A stretch of DNA of 64,000 nucleotides from Oceanisphaera psychrotolerans (GCF_001870485.1 NZ_MDKE01000055.1:78946-142945), one strand, 5' to 3'. Shown: positions 44,592 through 53,441, counted from the first letter of the stretch. Numbers and translations are program-made. The notes: a model not told the origin generated them from the letters alone.

Positions 44592-45224
44592 ATGAGTACA
44601 CCGGTATTCGTGGGTCTGTTCATCCTCTCCGGCCTGCTGCTTGGTTGGGTGCTGCATGGCCGGACAGCACGCCGCATGACCCCCATGCTGAACCGGCTGG
44701 CCGCGGAAACCAATGGCGCTGTGTCCTCGAACAATCCGTTGCTGATGCCGAAACTCCTGTACTCCCGTTCCGGTATGGAGGTGGAAGTGTCCAGCGCATC
44801 CACGGGCATCGACGGGAACTCCGTCGAATACACCTATGTATTGTTCAAGGGCCTGCCGCCGCATAAGTTCGACTTCCGCATTCAGCCGCGCACCATCACT
44901 GCCTGCGTGAATGAATGGATTGGCTCCAGTCAGGCCCCCGCCCTCAACTCGGGGCGGCTGAAAGCCCGTCTTGCCATACACACCAATGACGATGAGCGGA
45001 TGCGCAGGCTGCTGACCGACGCCATTCAGGCCGACCTGTTATTCTGGGCGGACCGGAAAACAAACCGGCTGAACGACATCCGCCCCTATGACGACAAACT
45101 GATATATGCCATCACCGGCCTGCCGGATGATATCCACGATCTCAAACGGCTGCTGGACAGTGCCTGCCGCTTTATGGAGGCGCTGACCGGGATTTTGCTC
45201 CGTGAGCAAGAGCGCGGCGGATAA
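44592..45224 (+). CDS. Membrane-anchored hypothetical protein (210 residues)
   Basis: An N-terminal membrane helix (residues 4-21, PVFVGLFILSGLLLGWVL) is followed by a cytoplasmic domain with mixed alpha/beta character (MEVEVSSASTGIDGNSVEYT, KARLAIHTNDDERMRRLL). No family is recognised. The first 17 and last 9 residues correspond to the 29-residue peptide at 25130-25219, so the genome holds at least one internally deleted relative. The gene ends 85 bp before the convergent LysR gene. Confidence 0.6.
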   Translation: MSTPVFVGLFILSGLLLGWVLHGRTARRMTPMLNRLAAETNGAVSSNNPLLMPKLLYSRSGMEVEVSSASTGIDGNSVEYTYVLFKGLPPHKFDFRIQPRTITACVNEWIGSSQAPALNSGRLKARLAIHTNDDERMRRLLTDAIQADLLFWADRKTNRLNDIRPYDDKLIYAITGLPDDIHDLKRLLDSACRFMEALTGILLREQERGG

Positions 45225-45241
45225 AACCCGGGCAGCAGAGG

Positions 45242-45286
45242 TTCTGGAAGAGGAGCTGGCCTGCATGCAGTAGCAGGCATCCAGAA
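45242..45286. terminator. Hairpin between convergent genes
   Basis: TTCTGGA (45242-45248) pairs with TCCAGAA (45280-45286), and inside it GCCTGC pairs with GCAGGC (45259-45278). It sits between the hypothetical gene and the convergent LysR gene and may serve both. There is no T run. Confidence 0.4.
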
Positions 45287-45309
45287 TATAAAACCCGCCT
45301 CATGACACC

Positions 45310-46197
45310 TTATCGGGCAAACTGCTCCAGCAACCAGTCTTTCAGGGTCATGGCTGCCCTGCTGAGGGGCTGGCGTCTGGGATGCACCAGGTAATAGCTT
45401 TTATTCAGGGGCAGCCACAGCCCAAATGGCTCAATCAACTCCCCCCGTTCCAGCTCCTCCTGCACCAGCAGATTGTTACTCAGCACCACGCCCTGCCCGC
45501 GCTTGGCCGCATCGATTGCCAACAGTGTCTGGTCGAAATACAAGGCCGGTATCCGCTTTCTCGCCTCGGGGTCAATGGTGGTAAATCGGCTCAGCCAGTC
45601 ATTCCAGAATGGATAGGGCGTGGCCACAATCAGGGTAGCATTGCCGAGCTGGTCCGGGTGCTGCAGTGCCGTGGTATCAGGATATGTGGGAGCACAAAAC
45701 AACCGGACTGCATCGTCGAAGACTTCCTGTACATCGAGCGACGGATCCCGTCCGTCAAAATGACGAATCGCCAGGTCCACCGCTTCCCGCCGAAAATCAA
45801 CCGGATGATTGGCAGCATTGATATGGACCTCAATGTCGGGATGTCGGCGCATGAAATCCCCCAGTCGGGGCCCCAGCCATTTGGCCGCCAGCGTCTGCGA
45901 CAAGGATAACGACACCGCATCTGATGAACGCTCCCGGCAGGCCTCGCTGGCGGCGCTTATCTGCTCCAGCGCCGGTGCGATACGGCTGAAATAGCTCATG
46001 CCACGTTCAGTCACCTGCAGCTGGCGCACCTGGCGCACAAACAGTGGGTATCCCAGCCATTGCTCCAGCTTTTGCACCTGCTGCGAGACAGCTCCCGGTG
46101 TGAGATGCAACTCTTCGGCTGCCAGCTTGAAACTGGCATGACGGACCGAGGCCTCAAAGGCCACCAGAGCCCGCAAGGGCGGCATGGGTTTATGCAT
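45310..46197 (-). CDS. LysR-family transcriptional regulator (GcvA-like)
   Basis: From ATG 46197 (GGGGGA 8 nt upstream) the product has 295 residues. The N-terminal winged helix has LRALVAFEASVRHASFKLAA, LTPGAVSQQVQKLEQWLG and LFVRQVRQLQVTERG. The rest is a LysR substrate-binding domain (VSLSLSQTLAAKWLGPRLGD). It is most like GcvA/AmpR-type members. It is divergent from an ene-reductase gene, and a 29-bp dyad lies between them, the standard layout for a LysR regulator and its target. The frame is open upstream, but that stretch overlaps the dyad and lacks a ribosome-binding site. Confidence 0.9.
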   Translation of the reverse strand: MHKPMPPLRALVAFEASVRHASFKLAAEELHLTPGAVSQQVQKLEQWLGYPLFVRQVRQLQVTERGMSYFSRIAPALEQISAASEACRERSSDAVSLSLSQTLAAKWLGPRLGDFMRRHPDIEVHINAANHPVDFRREAVDLAIRHFDGRDPSLDVQEVFDDAVRLFCAPTYPDTTALQHPDQLGNATLIVATPYPFWNDWLSRFTTIDPEARKRIPALYFDQTLLAIDAAKRGQGVVLSNNLLVQEELERGELIEPFGLWLPLNKSYYLVHPRRQPLSRAAMTLKDWLLEQFAR

Positions 46198-46352
46198 TAA
46201 AGATCCCCCGCAAAAAAAGCCGTGTAACCAAGCCGCATGGACGATACCTCCATTCACATAAAATAGATTATCTATTCTATGTGACAGGTTAAATCGTTTG
46301 TCGTGACGACGCAAATCGCCACAATAAAGCGATACCAAACCGGGATTAAGAA
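46198..46352. promoter_or_regulatory. Divergent promoter region with LysR-type dyad
   Basis: CACATAAAATAGAT (46255-46268) and ATCTATTCTATGTG (46270-46283) form a dyad around one central base, with one mismatch in 14. The core AATAGAT-T-ATCTATT is perfect and has the T-N11-A spacing expected of LysR regulators. It lies 58-86 bp before the LysR start and about 260 bp before the ene-reductase start, so it could serve autoregulation and target control. Confidence 0.7.
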
Positions 46353-46532
46353 ATGGAGGCACAACATGAAATATCTGCCTGTTACGGCTTTTCTGGCGCT
46401 GAGGATAAAGCTATCGGCGCAAAGGAATATGCAGTGCCCGGCTTGGTGTTTATCGCCGTCATGCTTATCAAGCACCAGACTCACCAAGCAGGGGCCCGCC
46501 CCATCCGCAGCAAAAGACTCGCACCGGAGTGA
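46353..46532 (+). CDS. Possible 59-residue small protein upstream of the ene-reductase
   Basis: A plus-strand frame from ATG 46353 gives 59 residues with one hydrophobic stretch (VPGLVFIAVMLI) and a basic C-terminus (RPIRSKRLAPE). It ends 6 bp before the ene-reductase ATG, so the two could be translated together. A competing frame from ATG 46366 has a better ribosome-binding site (GGAGG) but runs into the ene-reductase gene and looks non-coding. No family recognised. Confidence 0.3.
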   Translation: MEAQHEISACYGFSGAEDKAIGAKEYAVPGLVFIAVMLIKHQTHQAGARPIRSKRLAPE

Positions 46533-46538
46533 TCAATC

Positions 46539-47627
46539 ATGTCCCAACTATTTTCCGCCTTACAGATAAAAGACGTCACCTTCAGAAACCGCATCGGAGT
46601 TTCTGCCATGTGCCAATACAGCTCTGTAGAAGGGGTCGCAACCGACTGGCATCTGGTGCACCTGGGCTCCCGGGCCGTGGGCGGTGCGGGTCTGATCATG
46701 TCGGAGGCCACCGCTGTCACCCCCGAGGGACGCATCACTCCAGGCTGTGCCGGCATCTGGAACGATGAGCAAGTAGAAGCACTGATCCCCATCACCCGTT
46801 TTATTGAGCAACAAGGCTCCGTGCCCGGCATCCAGATAGCCCATGCCGGCCGCAAGGGCAGCGCCGCACGTCCCTGGGAAGGAGGGCATCACCTGAGCAA
46901 CGACGAGGGCGGTTACGATATCATGGCCCCGGGTAGTGAGCCGTTCGACAGCGACGGCGTCCGCCTCTGGAAAACACCCCGCATGATGACCCACGTCGAT
47001 ATAGAGCAGACCCAAACCGCCTTCGTCGCCGCCGCGCAACGCGCCTTGCGGGCTGGTTACAAACTGCTGGAGATCCACGCGGCCCATGGCTACTTGCTAC
47101 ACAGCTTCTTTACGCCGCTCGCCAATAACCGCCAGGATGAATACGGGGGCAGCCTTGAAAACAGGGCCCGAATGCTGCTGGAAACCACAAAGAAAATCAG
47201 GGATGTCTGGCCAGAACATCTGCCGCTGGCGGTCCGGCTTTCTGCCGCCGACTGGGATGACCAGGGGTTAACCGTTCAGGACAACATTCAAATGGCGAAG
47301 TGGCTCAAGGAGCTGGGCGTCGACATTATCGACTGTAGTGCGGGCGGCGCAAGCCCCGCGTCACGCAGTTCATTGGGCAGCCGCAATGCCGACCAGATAG
47401 GACTGGCCGCCAGCATACGGGAAGGAGCAGAGATCAAGACCATGGCAGTCGGTGCCGTTACCGAAGCGGAGCAGGCGGAAAAAATCATCACCAGTGGTCA
47501 GGCCGAGCTGGTGCTGCTCGGCCGTGAGATGCTGCGCGACCCTTACTGGCCTTTCCATGCGGCCCAGACCCTGGGCGTGGATACCAAAACCATGATGCCG
47601 GTACAAAATGCATTTTTTGTCGGCTGA
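46539..47627 (+). CDS. Old yellow enzyme, YqjM/XenA-type ene-reductase
   Basis: The 362-residue protein is a complete FMN-dependent TIM barrel of the thermophilic-like old yellow enzyme class. MCQYSS places the redox-tuning Cys near residue 25. QIAHAGRKGSAA has the active His/Arg region, and EIHAAHGYLLHSFFTPLANN with DEYGGSLENRARM is the family signature. GLVTEAEQAEKI-like and LVLLGREMLRDPYWPF segments bind FMN phosphate. It reduces activated C=C bonds with NAD(P)H. It is divergent from the LysR regulator, which probably induces it in response to an electrophile. Confidence 0.93.
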   Translation: MSQLFSALQIKDVTFRNRIGVSAMCQYSSVEGVATDWHLVHLGSRAVGGAGLIMSEATAVTPEGRITPGCAGIWNDEQVEALIPITRFIEQQGSVPGIQIAHAGRKGSAARPWEGGHHLSNDEGGYDIMAPGSEPFDSDGVRLWKTPRMMTHVDIEQTQTAFVAAAQRALRAGYKLLEIHAAHGYLLHSFFTPLANNRQDEYGGSLENRARMLLETTKKIRDVWPEHLPLAVRLSAADWDDQGLTVQDNIQMAKWLKELGVDIIDCSAGGASPASRSSLGSRNADQIGLAASIREGAEIKTMAVGAVTEAEQAEKIITSGQAELVLLGREMLRDPYWPFHAAQTLGVDTKTMMPVQNAFFVG

Positions 47628-47648
47628 ACATAGCTGAAAACATGACAA

Positions 47649-47689
47649 GGGGCCGGTTGTATTATCAACCAGCCCCGTTCGGTTTCATC
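47649..47689 (+). terminator. Terminator after the ene-reductase gene
   Basis: GGGGCCGGTTG (47649-47659) pairs with CAACCAGCCCC (47666-47676) with one mismatch and a 6-nt loop, followed by GTTCGGTTTC. It lies 21 bp after the stop codon. The weak T tract lowers confidence slightly. Confidence 0.65.
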
Positions 47690-47709
47690 ACCCCTTTAGC
47701 TCCATTTTG

Positions 47710-47817
47710 GAGGGGCAGACCATAGGTTTCTACGCCAGGCTGGAGGTTATGCCCTTCGGCGAGGAAGTGATGAAGTCGGAGATCCCGCATCTGTCCATGG
47801 CAAGCTCACTATGCTAG
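47710..47817 (+). pseudogene. 3' fragment of a GNAT acetyltransferase gene
   Basis: The frame reads GQTIGFYARLEVMPFGEEVM and ends IPHLSMASSLC before a TAG. It matches the last 35 or so residues of the GNAT protein at 25280-25702 (QAIGFYARLGFIPFGEEFM, IPHLSMEKPLV), with nearly the same DNA. The 5' part with the acetyl-CoA motif is absent and no start or ribosome-binding site fits, so it is a dead duplicate. The rest of 47690-47973 shows no gene; the next start at 47974 has AGGAGAAG. Confidence 0.75.
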
Positions 47818-47973
47818 TAGTAGCAGCCATGCTCGCATCCAGGCACTGCTGCCGCTATCCATTCATCAAAACGCCTCGGCCAGTTTGTCGCGGCCCACAA
47901 TCACGACCAGAATAGATAATAACGCCCGCCCCCGCTCAGGTACGAGCGCAGCGATGACCCTAGGAGAAGACCC

Positions 47974-48402
47974 ATGTCACCGGAAGATGAAGTTCGCACC
48001 GTATCCCTGAGCTTTTATGCCGCCCTGACCTGTATGGCCAATGGCGATGCAGAACCATTGGCAGCTATCTGGTCCCACGGCAACCTGGTCACAACCATGC
48101 ACCCCATCGGCGACCGGCAGGTCGGCTGGAATGCCGTCAGTACCTCGTTTGAACAAGTGGCTCAGCTGGCCTCGGGCGGCAAGGTCGAGCTGCAACAGCA
48201 GCACATCCACATTGTCGGGGAGCTGGCCTGTGAGACCGGCATAGAGCAGGGCCAGATCACCCTCGCTGGCCAGAGCGTCCCTATCGAGCACAGGGTCACC
48301 AACCTCTATCAACGAGAGGCCGGCAGCTGGAAGATGATCCATCATCACACGGATATATCACCGGCCATGCTGGCGGTACTCGAGCGCTTGCCGCAAGCCT
48401 GA
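47974..48402 (+). CDS. SnoaL/NTF2-like fold protein
   Basis: The 142-residue protein has the NTF2-like pattern: an N-terminal helix (VRTVSLSFYAALTCMANGDA), PLAAIWSHGNLVTTMHPIG, and paired strands ending in RVTNLYQREAGSWKMIHHHTD. This fits DUF4440/SnoaL-like proteins, which include isomerases and many unassigned ligand-binding proteins. A good ribosome-binding site (AGGAGAAG) precedes it. The MFS gene follows after 40 bp, but no functional link is evident. Confidence 0.8.
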   Translation: MSPEDEVRTVSLSFYAALTCMANGDAEPLAAIWSHGNLVTTMHPIGDRQVGWNAVSTSFEQVAQLASGGKVELQQQHIHIVGELACETGIEQGQITLAGQSVPIEHRVTNLYQREAGSWKMIHHHTDISPAMLAVLERLPQA

Positions 48403-48442
48403 CCACCCCAGCCGCCGGCACAAAGCTACAGGATAATGACTC

Positions 48443-49696
48443 ATGGGCATTTCCCTGCAACATAACCGCGCTGCCTGGGCCTGGGCACTGTACGACTGGG
48501 CCAACTCCACCTTCGCCACCACCGTGCTGGCCGGCTTCTTTCCGGTATTGTTCAAGCAGTACTGGGCCGGCGACATGACGGCCACCCAGAGCACCTTCTG
48601 GCTGGGCCTGTTCAGCTCGGCGGCCAGCCTGCTGGTGATGCTGATCTCGCCCTGGCTCGGGGCCATCGCCGATCGCCGGGGAGCCAAGAAGCGCTTTTTG
48701 CTGCTGTTTACCCTGATCGGGGTGCTGCCGACCCTGGGGCTGTTCTGGGCCGGCGAGGGCCAGTGGCTGCTGGCGGCGTTGTTGTTCGCGGCGGCCAGCG
48801 TGGGTTTTTTCGGTGGCCTCACCTTCTACGATGCCCTGCTGGTGGATGTGGCCGGCCCGGAAGACAGCGACCGGGTGTCGGCCTGGGGCTATGCCCTGGG
48901 GTATCTCGGCGGTGGCCTGCTGTTTGCGCTCAACGTGGTGATGGCCACCCAACCCGAGTGGTTCGGCCTGGCCTCGGCGGCCCAGGCGGTGAAACTGTCT
49001 TTCGTGATGGTGGCCATATGGTGGACGGTATTCGCGCTGCCGCTGTTCATCCGGGTGCGGGAGCGTCCCGCCAACATGGATACCGACACCAGTTTCGCCG
49101 GCCTGTTCGCCATCCTCCGGCAGGCAGTGACCAGACCGGGGATACTCACCTTCCTGCTGGCCTACTGGCTGTATATCGATGCGGTGCATACCACCATCCG
49201 CATGGCGGTGGACTTCGGCATGGCGCTGGGGTTTGACAGCAACAGCCTGATCGCCGCCCTGCTGATGGTGCAGTTCATCGCCTTTCCCGCCGCCGTCGGC
49301 TTCGGCTATCTGGGCGAGCGCATCGGCACCCGCAAGGCCATTTACCTTGGCCTGCTGGTCTATGTGGGCGTCACCGCCTGGGGCTATTACCTGCAAACCG
49401 AGGGGCAGTTCTTCATCATGGCTGCCGCCATCGGCCTGGTGCAGGGCGGGGTGCAGGCGCTGTCGCGCTCCTTCTATTCCCGGCTGATCCCCGCCGGGCA
49501 GGCGGGGGCCTATTTCGGCCTGTTCAACATGATCGGCAAGTTTGCGGCGGTGCTGGGCCCCCTGCTGGTGGGGTTGGTGGCGCTGATCTCCGGCAGCAAT
49601 CGGGTCTCCATTCTCAGCCTGCTGGTACTGTTTGTGCTCGGCGCCGGGTTGCTCACCCGGGTACGGGAGCCACAGCCCGGCAAAGCTGTGCGATAA
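48443..49696 (+). CDS. MFS transporter, UMF1/Atg22-like
   Basis: The 417-residue membrane protein has about 12 helices. The N-terminus (AWAWALYDWANSTFATTVLAGFFP) is the hallmark of the UMF1/Atg22-like MFS group. SPWLGAIADRRGAKKRFLL is the MFS loop 2-3 motif, and YSRLIPAGQAGAYFGLFNMIGKFAAVLGP is the family's second conserved stretch, here cited in parts. Substrate unknown; the yeast relative exports amino acids from the vacuole. It is followed after 31 bp by rsuA. Confidence 0.9.
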   Translation: MGISLQHNRAAWAWALYDWANSTFATTVLAGFFPVLFKQYWAGDMTATQSTFWLGLFSSAASLLVMLISPWLGAIADRRGAKKRFLLLFTLIGVLPTLGLFWAGEGQWLLAALLFAAASVGFFGGLTFYDALLVDVAGPEDSDRVSAWGYALGYLGGGLLFALNVVMATQPEWFGLASAAQAVKLSFVMVAIWWTVFALPLFIRVRERPANMDTDTSFAGLFAILRQAVTRPGILTFLLAYWLYIDAVHTTIRMAVDFGMALGFDSNSLIAALLMVQFIAFPAAVGFGYLGERIGTRKAIYLGLLVYVGVTAWGYYLQTEGQFFIMAAAIGLVQGGVQALSRSFYSRLIPAGQAGAYFGLFNMIGKFAAVLGPLLVGLVALISGSNRVSILSLLVLFVLGAGLLTRVREPQPGKAVR

Positions 49697-49727
49697 TGAC
49701 GCCCTTTGTTGCTGAATGTGGCCTGTC

Positions 49728-50411
49728 ATGCGCCTCGATAAATTTCTCTGCAAGAGCACCGAGCTGAGCCGTACCGAGGCCAGACGGGTCATCCATGCCG
49801 GCGAGGTGGTCGTCAACGGGTCGGCGGTAACCGATGAAGCGATCCAGGTGCATGAAAACAATTGCATTACCCTGGCCGGCCAGCGACTGGTCGCCCGCCC
49901 TTCCCGTTATCTGATGATGCACAAGCCAGCCGGCACCCTGTGTTCGAACGTGGACGGTATTTATCCGTCGCTGTTTCATCGGCTGGATATCGACAGGGCC
50001 GAGGATCTGCATATCGTCGGTCGCCTGGATGCGGACACCACCGGTCTGGTGCTGCTGACCGACGACGGGCGCTGGTCATTCAACATCATCCGGCCGCAGC
50101 AACAATGTGAAAAAACGTACCGGGTAGCCCTGCGGGACCCGCTGGCGGAAGAGGCGGCCGCCACCTTTGCCCGGGGCCTGCTGCTGCAGGGTGAAAGTGC
50201 CCCGACCCTGCCGGCCAGAGTGGAATCGCTCGGTAGCAGAGAAGTGCTGCTCACCATTACCGAAGGCCGCTTTCATCAGGTCAAACGCATGTTTGCGGCG
50301 GTCGGCAACCGGGTGGTCAGCCTGCACCGGGAGCAGATCGGTGCCGTTCGGCTGGATGTGCCGTCGGGCCAGTGGCGCCACCTGACCACCGATGAGGTGC
50401 GCAGCTTTTGA
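49728..50411 (+). CDS. rsuA: 16S rRNA pseudouridine(516) synthase RsuA
   Basis: From ATG 49728 the product has 227 residues. An N-terminal S4 RNA-binding domain (MRLDKFLCKSTELSRTEARR) is followed by the pseudouridine synthase domain. Catalytic Asp lies in VGRLDADTTGLVLLTDDG, and YRVAL and EGRFHQVKRMFAAVGN are further RsuA/RluB/E/F-family motifs. Length and the S4 domain favour RsuA. It modifies U516 of 16S rRNA. The stop lies 35 bp before the manC start. Confidence 0.9.
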   Translation: MRLDKFLCKSTELSRTEARRVIHAGEVVVNGSAVTDEAIQVHENNCITLAGQRLVARPSRYLMMHKPAGTLCSNVDGIYPSLFHRLDIDRAEDLHIVGRLDADTTGLVLLTDDGRWSFNIIRPQQQCEKTYRVALRDPLAEEAAATFARGLLLQGESAPTLPARVESLGSREVLLTITEGRFHQVKRMFAAVGNRVVSLHREQIGAVRLDVPSGQWRHLTTDEVRSF

Positions 50412-50446
50412 ACCAGGCCGTACTCCCCCATCAGAAGGATGAGCCC

Positions 50447-51862
50447 ATGCTGTTCCCCGTGATCATGGCCGGCGGCCATGGCACCCGCCTGTGGCCGCTG
50501 TCGCGCCAGCAATATCCCAAGCAGTTTCTGCCACTGCTGGATGCATCGCTATCGATGCTGCAGGCCACCATCAAGCGGCTGGAGGGACTGGATACGCCCC
50601 AGCCTCTGCTGATCTGCAATGAGGAGCACCGTTTTCTGGCCGCCGAGCAGGTACGCCAACTGGGGATCCGGCAGGCTCAGATCATGCTGGAGCCGGTGGG
50701 CCGCAACACGGCACCGGCCATCGCCCTCGCAGCCCTGTTTGCCGGTGAACAGGCAGATGATGCGGTGCTGCTGGCGCTGCCCGCCGATCATGCCATCGAG
50801 GATGTTGCCGCCTTTCATGCCGCCGTGAACGCCGCCCTTCCGCTGGCCCAGGCGGGCAAGCTGGTGACCTTCGGTATTCCCCCCACCCGGGCGGAAACCG
50901 GTTATGGCTATCTGCGACGGGGCGCGGCCATCGAGGGTACAAGCGGCTTCGAGGTGGCGCAATTTATCGAAAAACCGGACCGGGCCAGGGCCGAGACCTA
51001 TCTGGCCGCCGGCGGTTATGACTGGAACAGCGGCATTTTCATGTTCCAGGCCAAGCGCTATCTGCAGGAACTGGCACGCTTTCAGCCCGAGGTGCTGGCC
51101 GCCAGTCAGGCGGCGCTGGAAGGCTGCGAGCGGGATCTCGACTTTATCCGGCTCGACGCCGACGCCTTTGCCGCCTGCCCGGATATTTCGGTGGACTACG
51201 GGGTGATGGAGCACACGCTTGACGCGGCCATGGTGCCACTTGAGGTGGGCTGGAGCGATGTAGGCTCCTGGTCGGCGCTGGCGGTACAACTGGGGCAGGA
51301 TGAAGGGGGCAACACCCTGCGCGGCGACGTGCTGACCGAGCAGGTGGGCAACTGCCTGATCCATGCTGAGAGCCGTCTGGTCGCCGCCCTGGGGGTCACG
51401 GATCTGGTGATAGTCGAAACCAGCGATGCGGTGCTGGTGGCCCGTAAAAACAAGGAACAGGAGCTGAAGCGACTGGTGGCACAGCTCGACGCGCAAGGCC
51501 GCCAGGAACACATCACCCACCGCGAGTGCTATCGTCCCTGGGGAAAATTCGACGCCATCGACAGCGGCAAACGCTATCAGGTCAAGCGCATTACCGTGAA
51601 TCCCGGGGCCAGCCTGTCGTTACAGATGCACCATCACAGAGCCGAACACTGGGTGGTGGTCAGCGGCACCGCCCGGGTCACTCAGGGCGACCAGACCCGG
51701 CTGCTCACCGAGAATCAGTCGGTTTATATTCCGGTCGGTCAGCGTCACGCTCTGGAAAACCCGGGCAAGATACCGCTGGAACTGATAGAGGTGCAGTCCG
51801 GTGCCTATCTGGGCGAAGACGACATCGTCCGCTTTGAAGACAGCTACGGCAGGAAAACATAG
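50447..51862 (+). CDS. manC: Mannose-1-phosphate guanylyltransferase/mannose-6-phosphate isomerase
   Basis: From ATG 50447 (AAGGA 8 nt upstream) the product has 471 residues, normal for the bifunctional type II enzyme. The nucleotidyltransferase part has VIMAGGHGTRLWPLSRQQYP and FIEKPDRARA. The C-terminal cupin isomerase part has RPWGKFDAIDSGKRYQVKRI, LSLQMHHHRAEHWVVVSGTA and IPVGQRHALENPGKIPLELI. It makes GDP-mannose for surface polysaccharides. A glycosyltransferase gene follows after 271 bp, consistent with a role in exopolysaccharide. Confidence 0.95.
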   Translation: MLFPVIMAGGHGTRLWPLSRQQYPKQFLPLLDASLSMLQATIKRLEGLDTPQPLLICNEEHRFLAAEQVRQLGIRQAQIMLEPVGRNTAPAIALAALFAGEQADDAVLLALPADHAIEDVAAFHAAVNAALPLAQAGKLVTFGIPPTRAETGYGYLRRGAAIEGTSGFEVAQFIEKPDRARAETYLAAGGYDWNSGIFMFQAKRYLQELARFQPEVLAASQAALEGCERDLDFIRLDADAFAACPDISVDYGVMEHTLDAAMVPLEVGWSDVGSWSALAVQLGQDEGGNTLRGDVLTEQVGNCLIHAESRLVAALGVTDLVIVETSDAVLVARKNKEQELKRLVAQLDAQGRQEHITHRECYRPWGKFDAIDSGKRYQVKRITVNPGASLSLQMHHHRAEHWVVVSGTARVTQGDQTRLLTENQSVYIPVGQRHALENPGKIPLELIEVQSGAYLGEDDIVRFEDSYGRKT

Positions 51863-51935
51863 CCGTAAGCCTGTCTCTTAGTCACAAGTTTTTGTTGAGC
51901 TTAATGGTGTCATCAGGCAAAGCGCACTACTCAAC

Positions 51936-52063
51936 CGACACGCCGTAAACCCATCCATGGGGGCTCAAACCGCGCCTCAAAAGAGGTAACAGGGACGGCA
52001 TTTGCCGAGCGCCACATGGATGTGCTCGAAGCGTGTCGGGGGAGGCAACCCTGTTTCCTCTTT
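51936..52063. repeat. Second palindromic intergenic element
   Basis: The element starts with CGACACGCCGTAAACCCATC (from 51936) and ends with an inverted, shorter match GCGTGTCG (52031-52038); CATCCATG and CATGGATG lie inside both ends. A further inverted pair, AAAAGAGGTAACAGGG (51979-51994) and CCCTGTTTCCTCTTT (52049-52063), interlocks with it. The outer end is nearly the same as that of the element at 25822-26046 while the cores differ, which suggests a dispersed repeat family. No coding frame inside. Confidence 0.6.
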
Positions 52064-52133
52064 GACTACAGCAGAACACAGCACAGTGATAAATCCGAAC
52101 ACCTTCATCAGGTGACGACAGGAAGATAATGAA

Positions 52134-53441
52134 ATGAAAAAAGTACTGGTGATTGGCTATGTCTGGCCCGAGCCCAACTCTTCCGCCGCCGGCAGCCACA
52201 TGCTGTCTATTCTGCGGCTGTATAAACAGCAGGGCTGGCAGGTGGAATTCGCCACCCCGGCCCAGCGCACCGAGCACATGGTCGATCTGGCAGCAGAAGG
52301 TATTACCAGCCGGAGCATTGCGCTCAATTGCGACAGTTTCGATGCCTATATCGCCGAATACGCGCCGGATATCGTCATTTTCGACCGTTTCATGATGGAA
52401 GAGCAGTTCGGCTGGCGGGTCGAAAAAAACTGCCCCCAGGCGCTCAGGATACTGGATACCGAAGATCTGCAGTGTCTGCGCCATGCCCGCCACCAGGCCC
52501 ACAAGGCGGACCGGGACATGACCACCGCCGATCTGTTCAATGACATCGCCCGGCGGGAAATCGCCGCCATCCTGCGCAGCGATCTGTCCCTGATCATCTC
52601 GGATGCTGAAATGGCGCTGTTGCAGGACCGCTTCAAGATCGATGACAGCCTGCTGCATCACCTGCCCTTCATGGTCAATCTGGCGCGACTTCCGGCTCAC
52701 ACCGCCGATTACGCCAGCCGCCGGCACTTCATGACCATCGGCAACTTTCGCCACGCTCCCAACTGGGATGCGGTGCTCTACCTGCAGCAAATCTGGCCGC
52801 TGATCCGCAAGCAACTGCCCGAGGCCGAGCTGCATATCTACGGCTCCTACCCGCCGCCCAAGGCCACGGCACTGCACAATCCAAAAACCGGTTTTCTGAT
52901 CAAGGGCTGGGCCGATGACGCCTTCGCGGTAATGGAGCAGGCCCGAGTTTGCCTGGCACCGCTGCGTTTCGGCGCCGGCATCAAGGGCAAGCTGCTGGAT
53001 GCCATGATCATGCAGACCCCGAGCATCACCACCCCCATCGGCAGCGAAGGCATGCACGGCGATGCTCCCTGGCCGGGGATGATTGCCGACGATGCCGAGG
53101 CGTTCGCGGCGGCGGCGGTGGCGTTATACAACGACAAGCAAGCCTGGCTGCGGGCACAACAACAGGGCACGGCGCTGCTGCACAGCCGTTATCACGGCCA
53201 GGTGCTGGGTGAGCAACTGATCGCGCGTATCGAGGCCACGGCCGCCGGGCTGGACCAGCACCGGCTGCACAACTTCACCGGCAGCATGCTTCGCCACCAC
53301 AGTATGATGAGCACTAAATACATGTCCCAGTGGATCGCGGCCAAGAACGCCCCCTCTCGTCAGGCTGATAACGGGCCGACCGCCGGTGTTGCGCCACGCC
53401 GTCGGCCTGTCGAAAAACATTGCGCCATCAATCCCTTGTGA
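52134..53441 (+). CDS. Glycosyltransferase (GT-B fold, group 1-like)
   Basis: The 435-residue protein starts with a GT-B N-domain (KKVLVIGYVWPEPNSSAAGS). The C-terminal half has the donor-binding features FMTIGNFRHAPNWDAVLYL, LHIYGSYPP, KGWADDAFAVMEQARVCLAP and FGAGIKGKLLDAMIMQTPSI, the last matching the E-x7-E region in position. The C-terminal 60 residues are basic and probably disordered. It resembles glycosyltransferases of capsule or exopolysaccharide pathways; donor and acceptor are unknown. It is separated from manC by a palindromic element and from the TRAP genes by 100 bp. Confidence 0.82.
   Translation: MKKVLVIGYVWPEPNSSAAGSHMLSILRLYKQQGWQVEFATPAQRTEHMVDLAAEGITSRSIALNCDSFDAYIAEYAPDIVIFDRFMMEEQFGWRVEKNCPQALRILDTEDLQCLRHARHQAHKADRDMTTADLFNDIARREIAAILRSDLSLIISDAEMALLQDRFKIDDSLLHHLPFMVNLARLPAHTADYASRRHFMTIGNFRHAPNWDAVLYLQQIWPLIRKQLPEAELHIYGSYPPPKATALHNPKTGFLIKGWADDAFAVMEQARVCLAPLRFGAGIKGKLLDAMIMQTPSITTPIGSEGMHGDAPWPGMIADDAEAFAAAAVALYNDKQAWLRAQQQGTALLHSRYHGQVLGEQLIARIEATAAGLDQHRLHNFTGSMLRHHSMMSTKYMSQWIAAKNAPSRQADNGPTAGVAPRRRPVEKHCAINPL

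Noticed and set aside
48296..49867. Minus-strand frame opposite the MFS gene (523 codons)
   Set aside because: It is the shadow of a membrane protein gene; low-complexity Gln/His/Gly composition.
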